NCBI RefSeq assembly: GCF_003490935.1
Contig: NZ_QQGD01000002.1
Location: 318,958-382,957 of the forward strand
Length of the DNA: 64,000 nt
From: Haemophilus haemolyticus_M
Lineage (GTDB): Bacteria; Pseudomonadota; Gammaproteobacteria; Enterobacterales; Pasteurellaceae
Reading direction: 5' to 3'
The notes below the pieces were generated by a model. The model did not search any database and was not told where the DNA came from. It worked only from the letters and a program-made list of their open reading frames with translations. Of the stretch, positions 1 to 7,477 are shown piece by piece (the stretch's first letter is position 1; each line of letters opens with the position of its first letter). The position numbers were made by a program, and so were the translations under genes.

Positions 1-1001
1 ACTAACTCACGAACTAATGCCGTGGCATAACTGCCCGCTGGCAAATAAAATTTCAAACGCAAGCCTTCTGGCTCAAATGCCCAAGAAAACGCTTTTGCCT
101 TCATTAATAATGGACGACGCGCTGCCTTCATTCTTTCTTGTTTCATTAAAGGATCGAAAACTGAATGTTTACTTACAATTTCATTTTCAATATCGCTTGC
201 GGCCAACACATCTTCGCCAATTAAAGGGGCAGTGAGTAAAATATCTTGATTTTCTAACCGCACTTGCAAGGCATTTAAGTCTTCTTTTTCATCCGCTTTG
301 AACCAACTGTGCGAACCTGCTAATTGCACAATATCGTTTGGCAAAACTTGATTTGTTGCGCTCTTTGCAATACGCGCCGCCACAACTAGATTAAAAATTT
401 CACTACGCGCAGCGGAAAGATAAAAACTGCGTTTTTTACGATCTTTTACCTTGATTTCACCTTGCGCCCAACGCAATGCTTGCGTGAGGTTATGACCATC
501 CCGACCAAAACGTTGTTCCGTAAAATAATTTGGGAAACCAAAATTTGCCACAAAATCCAACCGCGCTTTAAGCTCATCAGATTCTTCTGCACCGCGTAAT
601 AAAATATCGAAATAATTTCCCTCAAGGCTACCCGTGCGAATTTTTCGGTTATGTCGAGTAACCGCTAAAATCTCTACGCCCTCTAATTCAAATTGACTGA
701 AATCGGGCGTTTCCATTCCCGGCATTTGCAAGCAAAACCATTGTTCTGTCACTGCTCGACGATCTTTCAACCCCGCATATCCCATATTGCGTTCAGAAAC
801 ACCGGCAAATTTAGCTAATTTTTCACCAACAAATAAGGTATTGCAATCTGTTTTGCGTACATACAAGGCAACAAACTCCCCTTCGCCTGACATTTCATAG
901 CCTAAATGCTCTTTTACAATAAAATCCGCACATTCAGCCTTTAAAAGTGCGGTGGTTTTTGGCGGTGTTTTTAATGCCAAATAAGGGAGTTGTTCGAGCA
1001 T
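1..1001 (-). CDS. truD: tRNA pseudouridine(13) synthase TruD (3' end cut by window edge)
   Basis: TruD makes pseudouridine at position 13 of tRNA-Glu in the cytoplasm. Hand translation from the ATG at 1001 gives about 333 residues without a stop. Only a few C-terminal residues are missing compared with the usual length of about 340. The catalytic motif GLKDRRAV is present, with Asp80 as the expected nucleophile, and the family-typical NYFTEQRFGRDG segment follows. A USS (945-953) lies inside the N-terminal codons. The gene is divergent from rraB across about 108 bp, which also holds a USS at 1077-1085. Identity is secure; the end lies outside the window. Confidence 0.93.
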   Translation of the reverse strand, partial: MLEQLPYLALKTPPKTTALLKAECADFIVKEHLGYEMSGEGEFVALYVRKTDCNTLFVGEKLAKFAGVSERNMGYAGLKDRRAVTEQWFCLQMPGMETPDFSQFELEGVEILAVTRHNRKIRTGSLEGNYFDILLRGAEESDELKARLDFVANFGFPNYFTEQRFGRDGHNLTQALRWAQGEIKVKDRKKRSFYLSAARSEIFNLVVAARIAKSATNQVLPNDIVQLAGSHSWFKADEKEDLNALQVRLENQDILLTAPLIGEDVLAASDIENEIVSKHSVFDPLMKQERMKAARRPLLMKAKAFSWAFEPEGLRLKFYLPAGSYATALVREL

Positions 1002-1109
1002 GATTAAGGGTTCTTTTTTATAGAAAATAATTGCGCGAAATTTTATGCGACTTTTAGTGATTTATCCACTAAAATAACCGCACTTTTGTTCTTGTTGAAG
1101 GATTTTATT

Positions 1110-1532
1110 ATGTCAAAATTGGCTGAGTTACAAGCAGAAACCCGTGAAATTATCGCTGATTTACTTAACGACGGTAGTGACCCGGATGCGCTTTATATTA
1201 TTGAGCATCACATTGCTCATCACGATTTTGATTTGTTAGAAAAAATCGCGGTAGATGCGTTTAAAGCTGATTATGAAGTTTCAGAAGCGGAAGAATTTGA
1301 AGATGATGACGGCAAACCTATTTTCTGCTTTGACATTATCAGTGAAGTAGAATTAAAAGCGGAAATTATTGATGCGCAACAAAAAGAAATCCTTCCGTTA
1401 TTAGAAAAATATAAAGGCATTTATGATGGTTGGGGCACCTATTTTGAAGACCCGAATGCCGATGACGATGAATACGGTGATGATGGGGAATTTTTTGATG
1501 ATGAGGATGTCGAAGAGCCTCGTGTGCATTAA
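1110..1532 (+). CDS. rraB: Regulator of RNase E activity B (RraB family)
   Basis: RraB proteins bind RNase E and inhibit its activity in Enterobacteria. The 140-residue product has the family signature DGSDPDALYIIEHH near the N-terminus and a strongly acidic tail (YDGWGTYFEDPNADDDE onwards). The start was placed at ATG 1110 because GAAGGA at 1097-1102 is correctly spaced; an upstream in-frame TTG at 1086 has no such support. The gene ends in a paired-USS terminator and converges on the res gene of the type III system. Function is transferred from the E. coli homologue. Confidence 0.9.
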   Translation: MSKLAELQAETREIIADLLNDGSDPDALYIIEHHIAHHDFDLLEKIAVDAFKADYEVSEAEEFEDDDGKPIFCFDIISEVELKAEIIDAQQKEILPLLEKYKGIYDGWGTYFEDPNADDDEYGDDGEFFDDEDVEEPRVH

Positions 1533-1542
1533 TCATTCTTTT

Positions 1543-1575
1543 TAACCGCACTTAATAAGTGCGGTTATTTTTTAG
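1543..1575 (+). terminator. Paired-USS terminator after rraB
   Basis: ACCGCACTT (1545-1553) and AAGTGCGGT (1557-1565) form a stem with a very short loop, followed by a T-rich run. It separates rraB from the convergent res gene. Confidence 0.85.
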
Positions 1576-1598
1576 GTATTAGAAAAACAAACTACTCA

Positions 1599-4496
1599 TC
1601 ATTGTTGCTGTGCATTTTTTATCACATTCACAATTTCATCTTTCTCAAATTGGGTTTTAAAAACAATTTTTGTATCCGATGCAACGAGATTAAACAATTT
1701 TTCTGCGTGTTTAATTTTTTGCTGTTCTTCCGAACGTAAAGATTGATCGTCTGGTACATTTTTGCTTTCTACAATCAAATTCAACGTGTCGCCCGAGCTT
1801 GTTTTTATAATATAAGCAAAATCGGGCGAATATGTACCGCCGCCTGCCACAGGAATTTTGATAGAATTTTTTGGGATTTTTGTAAACACAATTACTTCTT
1901 TTACTTGATTTTTCGTTATGTTTGCGTGTTCCAATTCACTATCAAAAAACACACTTTCAAACAAAAACTCAGCCAATGGACTACTCGAATCAAACTGTGT
2001 GCCTAAATCCGAAGCATTCACTTCTGCCAACGCCTTACCTTGATTATCCGTAAATTTGGTTGGATGAACACTGCCTCCCACACGGCTAAATCCTACTTCA
2101 AACGCATTAAAGGAATTGAGTAATAACCAGCGGTCAAACCCTGCTTTTATCGTGTGAATCGTGCGTTCATTCAGGAAGTTTGAAATTTCCAACACATCAC
2201 GAATCGCAAAAAATGCCTTGTGCAAAGTCTGCATTTGAATCAAAGCCGTTTGCGATAATTTCAATAAAAACTCACGATAATTCAGCGTATTAATCGGTTC
2301 AAAAACTTCATCATTCAGGCTTCTTGTTTCAGTGGCAGACAATAAACCATTATCCACACGAATTTTATTTTGTACGGTGCGTATGCCGGTTGCCGTAAAT
2401 TTATCCGCATTTTCTTTCAGATAACGGATAAACAAACTCAAAAATTCATCTTCATCTTTGATTTTGTATTGCAACAAGGCTTTTTGGTTAATGATTTCCC
2501 ATAAGGCTTTTAATTCATCATATTTAGCGATACGCATTTTGACTTTTTCAGCTTTTTCACCTGAACCTTTGATTTTTCCATCTTTCAGGTTGCCTGAACT
2601 TTCAAAGGCTTTTGGGAATAATTTTTTCGTTTCAGCAAAGCCATTTTCCAAAAAGACATCATCGTCATCGGTTAAATCTGCTAATTGATTGCGAATCTGT
2701 TTCTTACTGAGATCAGGATAATCCGTCTGAATTTTCTTAATTAATTCATCAGTTAAAGCCGTAAAAACAATCGGTTTTACCACCGCACTATTCACTTCAT
2801 CAGTTAATTTTTTAACGAAATCCGTTTCGCTATTATCCACAAAATAATTCAAGAAAAAGGCTTGATCTTTTACTCTTGCCATATATTCATTTACAGGTAA
2901 ACGTAAGCCACGACCGACTTCCTGCAATTTGCTCGTTTCAGAGCCGCTTGAACGCAATTTGCAAATTTGAAACACATTAGGATTGTCCCAACCCTCTCGC
3001 AACGTCCATTTGGAAAACACAAAACGACGTGGATTAGCAAGCGATAACAAGGTTTCTTTATCGTGCAAAATTTCATTTACTTCTTGCTCGATTTTGTCGT
3101 CTTTATCGCTGTTATCCTGCGAAAAATAGCCACCGTGAGTTTTGGCAATATCGTTTAATGCCGTTTGCCAATATTGGCGTAGAAATTCATCATTTTCTTT
3201 TTGCAAACGATGTTCTAATTCCGCTTTTACCATTTGCTCAAAAACGGTTTTTAGGCTGCCTGAAAGTTGATTTTTCTCATCACGATAGCCTGCAATATCA
3301 TCAATGAAAAATAATGTGAGAGGTTTAATCCGTCCACCATTTCTCGTAAGCAATTCTTTTTCCAAGATAAAATGTTCTCTAATTGCTTGTCGCATCATTT
3401 TATCCCGCACAGTATCGCTGTATGAATATGGATTGATGGTATCGCCTTTTTTCAATTCAATACCATTGCTCAACACCAGCACGCTTTTATTCATTTCAGA
3501 CACAAACAAATCGCTAATGGCTTGATGAATACGGTTTAAATTTTCGCCTTTACTTAACTTAAATTCTTGTTTATCTAAAATAAACGTCGCTTCTTTGCCG
3601 TCTAAATCAATCAGTTTAATCCGCTCGCCATTGTCTCCGTCAATTTGTTCAGTAAACGCACGAATGCCTTTTACTAAATCATCATTAAACGCATCAATCG
3701 CATTTAATCGATAAAGTAAATTTTCAAATTGATTGTTAAAGGTTGCACCATAACGCAAAATAAATTGGGCATTAAATTTCTGTATGTTTTCCCACGTTTT
3801 TTTGCTTGTAGGAAACTTATGCGGTTCATCAATAATCACAAAGGGATTAGTTGAAGCCAAGGCCTCAAAGGGCACAGAAAACTTATCTTTAATCAAGCGG
3901 CTGCCGTCATTGCCCTTATCTTTTCCCGCCATTGTGTCGGAATTAATCATACCTGCATTAATCAATAAGACGTGGATTTTCTGCTTATCTTCTGCTTGCA
4001 CAAAACGCACAATTTCAGAGGGCATAAAGGCTTTTTTTGCTTTGTTTTTTTGGCTTTCTACTACATACAATTCAATTTCTGTTTCGCCATATTGCCCTGC
4101 AAAATCCTTGCGAAAATGCTCGGCAAGCGACACGCTTTGCAAAAAGTTTTTCGTCCCTGCTTTAATGGAAAGAGTGGGCACAACCACGATAAATTTAAAC
4201 ACGCCCAACTCACGATTGAGCTCAAACATCGTTTTTGTGTAGGTATAAGTTTTGCCTGTCCCCGTTTCCATTGAAATATCAAGCACATTACTATGGGATA
4301 ACGCTATATCGCCCACGTTATTGGCTTGTTGGATTTTTTGCAAATTATCCGTTTTTAGGTTGCCTGCAAATTCAATTAAGGGATTTTCATCTGTTTGCAC
4401 ATTTTTATTTAAATGCACACGGTCAAACACTGCCAAAACGGATTCAATCGCTCGCTCTTGATGGGGCAAATTTTTTTCGTAAGTAAAACCTGCCAT
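1599..4496 (-). CDS. res: Type III restriction enzyme, Res subunit
   Basis: This is the ATP-dependent helicase/endonuclease subunit of a type III R-M system, 965 residues and a normal length. The Walker A motif TGTGKT is at residues 78-83 and the DEPH box at 223-226. A conserved helicase tail (KLQEVGRGLRLPV) lies mid-protein. A PD-(D/E)xK nuclease follows near the C-terminus (PDF at about 891, ESK at about 910-912), so the protein looks intact and catalytically complete. It starts one base after the mod stop codon, so the two are almost certainly co-transcribed. Neisserial uptake-like 12-mers lie within it (2587, 3253, 4367), and it has no perfect Haemophilus USS. Recognition specificity cannot be read from Res. 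Confidence 0.93.
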   Translation of the reverse strand: MAGFTYEKNLPHQERAIESVLAVFDRVHLNKNVQTDENPLIEFAGNLKTDNLQKIQQANNVGDIALSHSNVLDISMETGTGKTYTYTKTMFELNRELGVFKFIVVVPTLSIKAGTKNFLQSVSLAEHFRKDFAGQYGETEIELYVVESQKNKAKKAFMPSEIVRFVQAEDKQKIHVLLINAGMINSDTMAGKDKGNDGSRLIKDKFSVPFEALASTNPFVIIDEPHKFPTSKKTWENIQKFNAQFILRYGATFNNQFENLLYRLNAIDAFNDDLVKGIRAFTEQIDGDNGERIKLIDLDGKEATFILDKQEFKLSKGENLNRIHQAISDLFVSEMNKSVLVLSNGIELKKGDTINPYSYSDTVRDKMMRQAIREHFILEKELLTRNGGRIKPLTLFFIDDIAGYRDEKNQLSGSLKTVFEQMVKAELEHRLQKENDEFLRQYWQTALNDIAKTHGGYFSQDNSDKDDKIEQEVNEILHDKETLLSLANPRRFVFSKWTLREGWDNPNVFQICKLRSSGSETSKLQEVGRGLRLPVNEYMARVKDQAFFLNYFVDNSETDFVKKLTDEVNSAVVKPIVFTALTDELIKKIQTDYPDLSKKQIRNQLADLTDDDDVFLENGFAETKKLFPKAFESSGNLKDGKIKGSGEKAEKVKMRIAKYDELKALWEIINQKALLQYKIKDEDEFLSLFIRYLKENADKFTATGIRTVQNKIRVDNGLLSATETRSLNDEVFEPINTLNYREFLLKLSQTALIQMQTLHKAFFAIRDVLEISNFLNERTIHTIKAGFDRWLLLNSFNAFEVGFSRVGGSVHPTKFTDNQGKALAEVNASDLGTQFDSSSPLAEFLFESVFFDSELEHANITKNQVKEVIVFTKIPKNSIKIPVAGGGTYSPDFAYIIKTSSGDTLNLIVESKNVPDDQSLRSEEQQKIKHAEKLFNLVASDTKIVFKTQFEKDEIVNVIKNAQQQ
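2587..2598 (+). repeat. Near-match to a Neisseriaceae DNA uptake sequence
   Basis: AGGTTGCCTGAA differs by one base from AGGCTGCCTGAA, a DUS dialect known from Neisseriaceae. It lies inside res. Another looser copy (AGGTTGCCTGCA) is at 4367-4378. Confidence 0.6.
3253..3264 (+). repeat. Neisseriaceae DNA uptake sequence (AGGCTGCCTGAA dialect)
   Basis: This is a perfect 12-base match to the dialect I recall as typical of Simonsiella. It is inside the res coding region, where it encodes part of SGSL on the opposite strand. Confidence 0.8.
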
Positions 4497-4497
4497 T

Positions 4498-6477
4498 TTA
4501 ATACCTCGCCAATACGCTTAAATTGTTCAAGCCTTTTTTATTGGCATAGGTTTTCACTGCTTGTGCCAATTCTTTTTGCATCACGCTATCTATATTTTCG
4601 CCAAATAACACAATGCGTTCAGGCACAAAATCCTTATCGTTATCCAAGCGTTCAATCAAGGCTTTCACGTTCTCTGATGTAAAACCGCTTGCCAATAAAT
4701 ATAAATGTCCACAACAATAAAACGCTTGATAACCTGCTAAATCAACGGTTTCTACTTTTTCAGGCAGCCTGCAACCGTCAAACACTCGCCAAGTAGTTAA
4801 GAGCGTATGCAGTTGTTCATTGTTTAAATCAGTTTTGGGTAAAAAATCAATTTGTGAGTCAAAATCGGTATTTAAGGTCGTCTGAAAGTGCGGTTCGGTT
4901 TTGAAAATTTTAAAACCTAAATCGCCTGTGTAATCAGGGTTTTCAGTTTGGATTTTCTTTGACGCTAACTCAATTCTCGCTTTTGTGATTTCAAATAAAT
5001 TGTGTGGCTTATTGTGTTTATCTAGCCAATTGATGGCATTTTGAATAATTTCTTTTCCGTCTTTACTAGCAACTTTATATGCTTCATCTAAATCATCAGG
5101 AATTTGTACAACAATAAATTTTCTTTTCTGTTTGTCTGTTGCACAAAGCTGTTCAATTGCATGAGCAGTAGTCGCAGAACCTGCAAAAAAATCTAAGATA
5201 ATATCTTCATTTTTTGTACAATTATCAACTAAATCTGTTATTAAAAATTGGGGTTTAGGTGTAGAAAATACTTTTAAACCAAATAAATCAATAATTTCAT
5301 TGGTTGCCGTATCTGTTAAATAAGCATTATCTTCTAATATACTTCTTGGTTTTTCCCTTAAATCATCACTCCAATAATCTTTTACATAAATCGTACCTTG
5401 GGGACTAGAATACAATCTATGCGTTTTATCTTCTGCAAAATCCATACTCCAAATCCAACGCCCATCATTTCCATTTGGCAATTTAGGGAAAATTTCCTTT
5501 AAATCATTTTTTTCATTTTGTGTTAGATATACTTTTCCAGTTTTTAAATCTGCATAAATTGGATAAAAACAGTTAGGACTATCTTCTCGTCTAGCACTAC
5601 GTCCTTTTTTTCTAAATAATCCATCAGTTTTATATTTGCCAAATTCATCTATTTTCTTAAAGCTTTCTATATAATCTTCTGATACGGTTATCCCGATGAA
5701 ATTTTTATCTTGCTTTTTTTTGGAATAAACCAAAATAAAATCATGATTAGTAGAATACCCCTCCTTACTACCCATACCATTTGCACTTTTTTTAACAATT
5801 AAAATATCTACAAAATTCTCTTCCCCAAACACTTCATCACAAAGTAGTTTTAATTGTGCTTGTTCATTATCATCAATAGAAATAAAAATCACGCCGTCAT
5901 CGCGCAACAATTCACGCGCAATATACAAACGCGGATACATGAACGTCAGCCACGCACTGTGTGAATTGGATTTTTTAGCAGTAAATTCCAGCACACGCTT
6001 GGCTTCTTCCAAATCCATCCCCAAATCAACCAACTGCTGCGGCGTAAATTTTCGGTCATCTTGATAAACAAAACCGTCTGAACCTGTGTTGTACGGCGGA
6101 TCGATGTAAATCATCTTGATCTGATTTTTATAAGCGTGTTTTAGGTGTTTTAACACTTCCAAGTTATCGCCTTGAATTAAGATATTTTCGCTATTTTGAT
6201 TTTCTGGTTTTTGATTGTGTTCAATATCTTCCGCTAAAAGCGTTTCAGGCTGCCTGTCTTTTAAAATTTTGGCATAGGATTTGCCCAGCCAATTGAGGCT
6301 GTAGCTTTCTTTTTCTGTTTTAATGCCGTTTGATTGCAACGCTTTCGCCATTTTTTCAGGCAAAAATGCGCCTTGTTTGTCAAAACAATTTGGGAAATGA
6401 CGTTTTAATATGCTTAGTTGTTCGTTTTCAGCTTGGGTGTTTGATGAAAACAAGGTTTCTTTGGTGATTTCGATCAT
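4498..6477 (-). CDS. mod: Type III DNA methyltransferase, Mod subunit
   Basis: This beta-class DNA methyltransferase methylates adenine in one strand of the recognition site and confers specificity on the R-M complex. The catalytic motif DPPYNT is at residues 126-131 and the AdoMet-binding motif DFFAGS at 429-434. The target-recognition region between them (about 230-400) is noticeably more AT-rich than the rest. No tetranucleotide repeat tract is seen anywhere in the gene, unlike the phase-variable modA genes of H. influenzae, so it appears constitutively in frame. The start ATG at 6477 has no long alternative upstream. DUS-like 12-mers lie at 4759, 4875 and 6244, and one Haemophilus USS at 4886. 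Confidence 0.93.
   Translation of the reverse strand: MIEITKETLFSSNTQAENEQLSILKRHFPNCFDKQGAFLPEKMAKALQSNGIKTEKESYSLNWLGKSYAKILKDRQPETLLAEDIEHNQKPENQNSENILIQGDNLEVLKHLKHAYKNQIKMIYIDPPYNTGSDGFVYQDDRKFTPQQLVDLGMDLEEAKRVLEFTAKKSNSHSAWLTFMYPRLYIARELLRDDGVIFISIDDNEQAQLKLLCDEVFGEENFVDILIVKKSANGMGSKEGYSTNHDFILVYSKKKQDKNFIGITVSEDYIESFKKIDEFGKYKTDGLFRKKGRSARREDSPNCFYPIYADLKTGKVYLTQNEKNDLKEIFPKLPNGNDGRWIWSMDFAEDKTHRLYSSPQGTIYVKDYWSDDLREKPRSILEDNAYLTDTATNEIIDLFGLKVFSTPKPQFLITDLVDNCTKNEDIILDFFAGSATTAHAIEQLCATDKQKRKFIVVQIPDDLDEAYKVASKDGKEIIQNAINWLDKHNKPHNLFEITKARIELASKKIQTENPDYTGDLGFKIFKTEPHFQTTLNTDFDSQIDFLPKTDLNNEQLHTLLTTWRVFDGCRLPEKVETVDLAGYQAFYCCGHLYLLASGFTSENVKALIERLDNDKDFVPERIVLFGENIDSVMQKELAQAVKTYANKKGLNNLSVLARY
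4759..4770 (-). repeat. Neisseriaceae DNA uptake sequence (AGGCTGCCTGAA dialect)
   Basis: This is a perfect copy on the minus strand, inside mod, where it is read in frame as RLPE. Confidence 0.8.
4875..4894 (+). repeat. Fused neisserial DUS and Haemophilus USS
   Basis: AGGTCGTCTGAA (4875-4886), a DUS dialect I recall from Neisseria mucosa-type species, shares its last A with the Haemophilus USS core AAGTGCGGT (4886-4894). It is within the mod C-terminal region. Confidence 0.85.
6244..6255 (-). repeat. Neisseriaceae DNA uptake sequence (AGGCAGCCTGAA dialect)
   Basis: This is a perfect minus-strand match to the dialect I recall from Kingella, near the mod 5' end, where it is read in frame as RQPE. 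Confidence 0.8.
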
Positions 6478-6638
6478 AATTTTTCTGCTTGCTTGTTAAT
6501 ATAATTATTTGATTTTGCCGTATAACAGACCAGCTTTGCAAGTGTTGACCTTGATAACACAGCCTAAATTTAAAAACAAAGCCACATTAATTAAAAATTT
6601 GTTAAAGTTAAATAATGAAAGGCTATTAAATTTTAGCA

Positions 6639-6666
6639 TTGCGCGAGGAATAATTTTCGTTACAAT
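6639..6666 (+). promoter_or_regulatory. Probable sigma-70 promoter of slyD
   Basis: TTGCGC (6639-6644) and TACAAT (6661-6666) are separated by 16 bp, about 40 bp upstream of the slyD start. The remaining mod-slyD spacer (6478-6638) shows nothing else recognisable. Confidence 0.55.
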
Positions 6667-6705
6667 GATACGGCTTTTTTAACCGATTTTTATAAGGAAA
6701 ACATA

Positions 6706-7326
6706 ATGAAAGTAGCAAAAAATGTAGTGGTGAGCATTGCTTACCAAGTTCGCACACAAGATGGCGTATTGGTAGATGAAGCTCCAGCGAATCAACCACT
6801 AGAATATTTACAAGGCCACAATAATTTAGTGATCGGTCTTGAAAAAGCGCTTGAAGGTAAAGAAGTAGGCGACAAATTTGAAGTTCGCGTTCAACCTGAA
6901 GAAGGTTACGGTGCATACAGCGAAAATATGGTTCAACGTGTACCAAAAGATGTATTCCAAGGTGTTGATGAGCTTGAAGTCGGCATGCGTTTCCTAGCGG
7001 ATACTGACATTGGTCCAGTTCCAGTGGTGATTACTGAAATCGATGGCGATGAAGTTGTCGTTGATGGAAATCACATGTTGGCAGGTCAAGAATTACACTT
7101 CACGGTTGAAGTTGTTGCAACTCGTGAAGCAACGTTAGAAGAAATCGCACACGGTCACGTTCACGGTGCGCATAGTCACCACCATGATGATGACGAAGAA
7201 GGTCACGGTTGTGGCTGTGGCAGCCATCACCACCATCACGACCATGATCACGATCACAGCGGATGCTGCGGCGGTGGTCACGGACACGGACATGGTCACG
7301 GCAGCTGTGGCTGCGGCGGTCATTAA
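6706..7326 (+). CDS. slyD: FKBP-type peptidyl-prolyl isomerase / metallochaperone SlyD
   Basis: SlyD is a cytoplasmic prolyl isomerase and chaperone that also stores and delivers nickel. The 206-residue product has the SlyD layout: an FKBP domain split by an insert-in-flap chaperone loop (about residues 1-145), then a histidine/cysteine-rich metal-binding tail. The tail here is about 60 residues and unusually dense in His-X-His and Cys-Gly-Cys units. AAGGAAAA precedes the ATG. A paired-USS terminator follows. Metal specificity is inferred from E. coli SlyD. Confidence 0.92.
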   Translation: MKVAKNVVVSIAYQVRTQDGVLVDEAPANQPLEYLQGHNNLVIGLEKALEGKEVGDKFEVRVQPEEGYGAYSENMVQRVPKDVFQGVDELEVGMRFLADTDIGPVPVVITEIDGDEVVVDGNHMLAGQELHFTVEVVATREATLEEIAHGHVHGAHSHHHDDDEEGHGCGCGSHHHHHDHDHDHSGCCGGGHGHGHGHGSCGCGGH

Positions 7327-7345
7327 TTAAAAACAGCCGAAAACA

Positions 7346-7382
7346 TTACCGCACTTTAGCAATGAAGTGCGGTATTTTTTTA
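7346..7382 (+). terminator. Paired-USS terminator after slyD
   Basis: ACCGCACTT (7348-7356) and AAGTGCGGT (7365-7373) form the stem, followed by a run of T. Confidence 0.9.
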
Positions 7383-7477
7383 TGAAAAAACCGACAAAAT
7401 GCGCTGAAAATATTGGATCCTAATGAACTTCTCGGTAGACTATAGCGCAATTCACTCAAAAAATTTTAGCCCTCAAA

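Noticed and set aside
3784..4242. Long plus-strand frames inside res
   Set aside because: They lie fully within the well-supported res gene on the other strand, with no ribosome site or recognisable product.
4498..6477. Phase-variable mod gene
   Set aside because: H. influenzae modA genes often carry tetranucleotide repeats; I looked through this mod gene and its upstream region and found no such tract.
7135..7323. Reverse-strand open frame opposite the SlyD tail
   Set aside because: It is a composition shadow of the His/Gly-rich coding sequence and yields a low-complexity Val/Thr/Ala protein.
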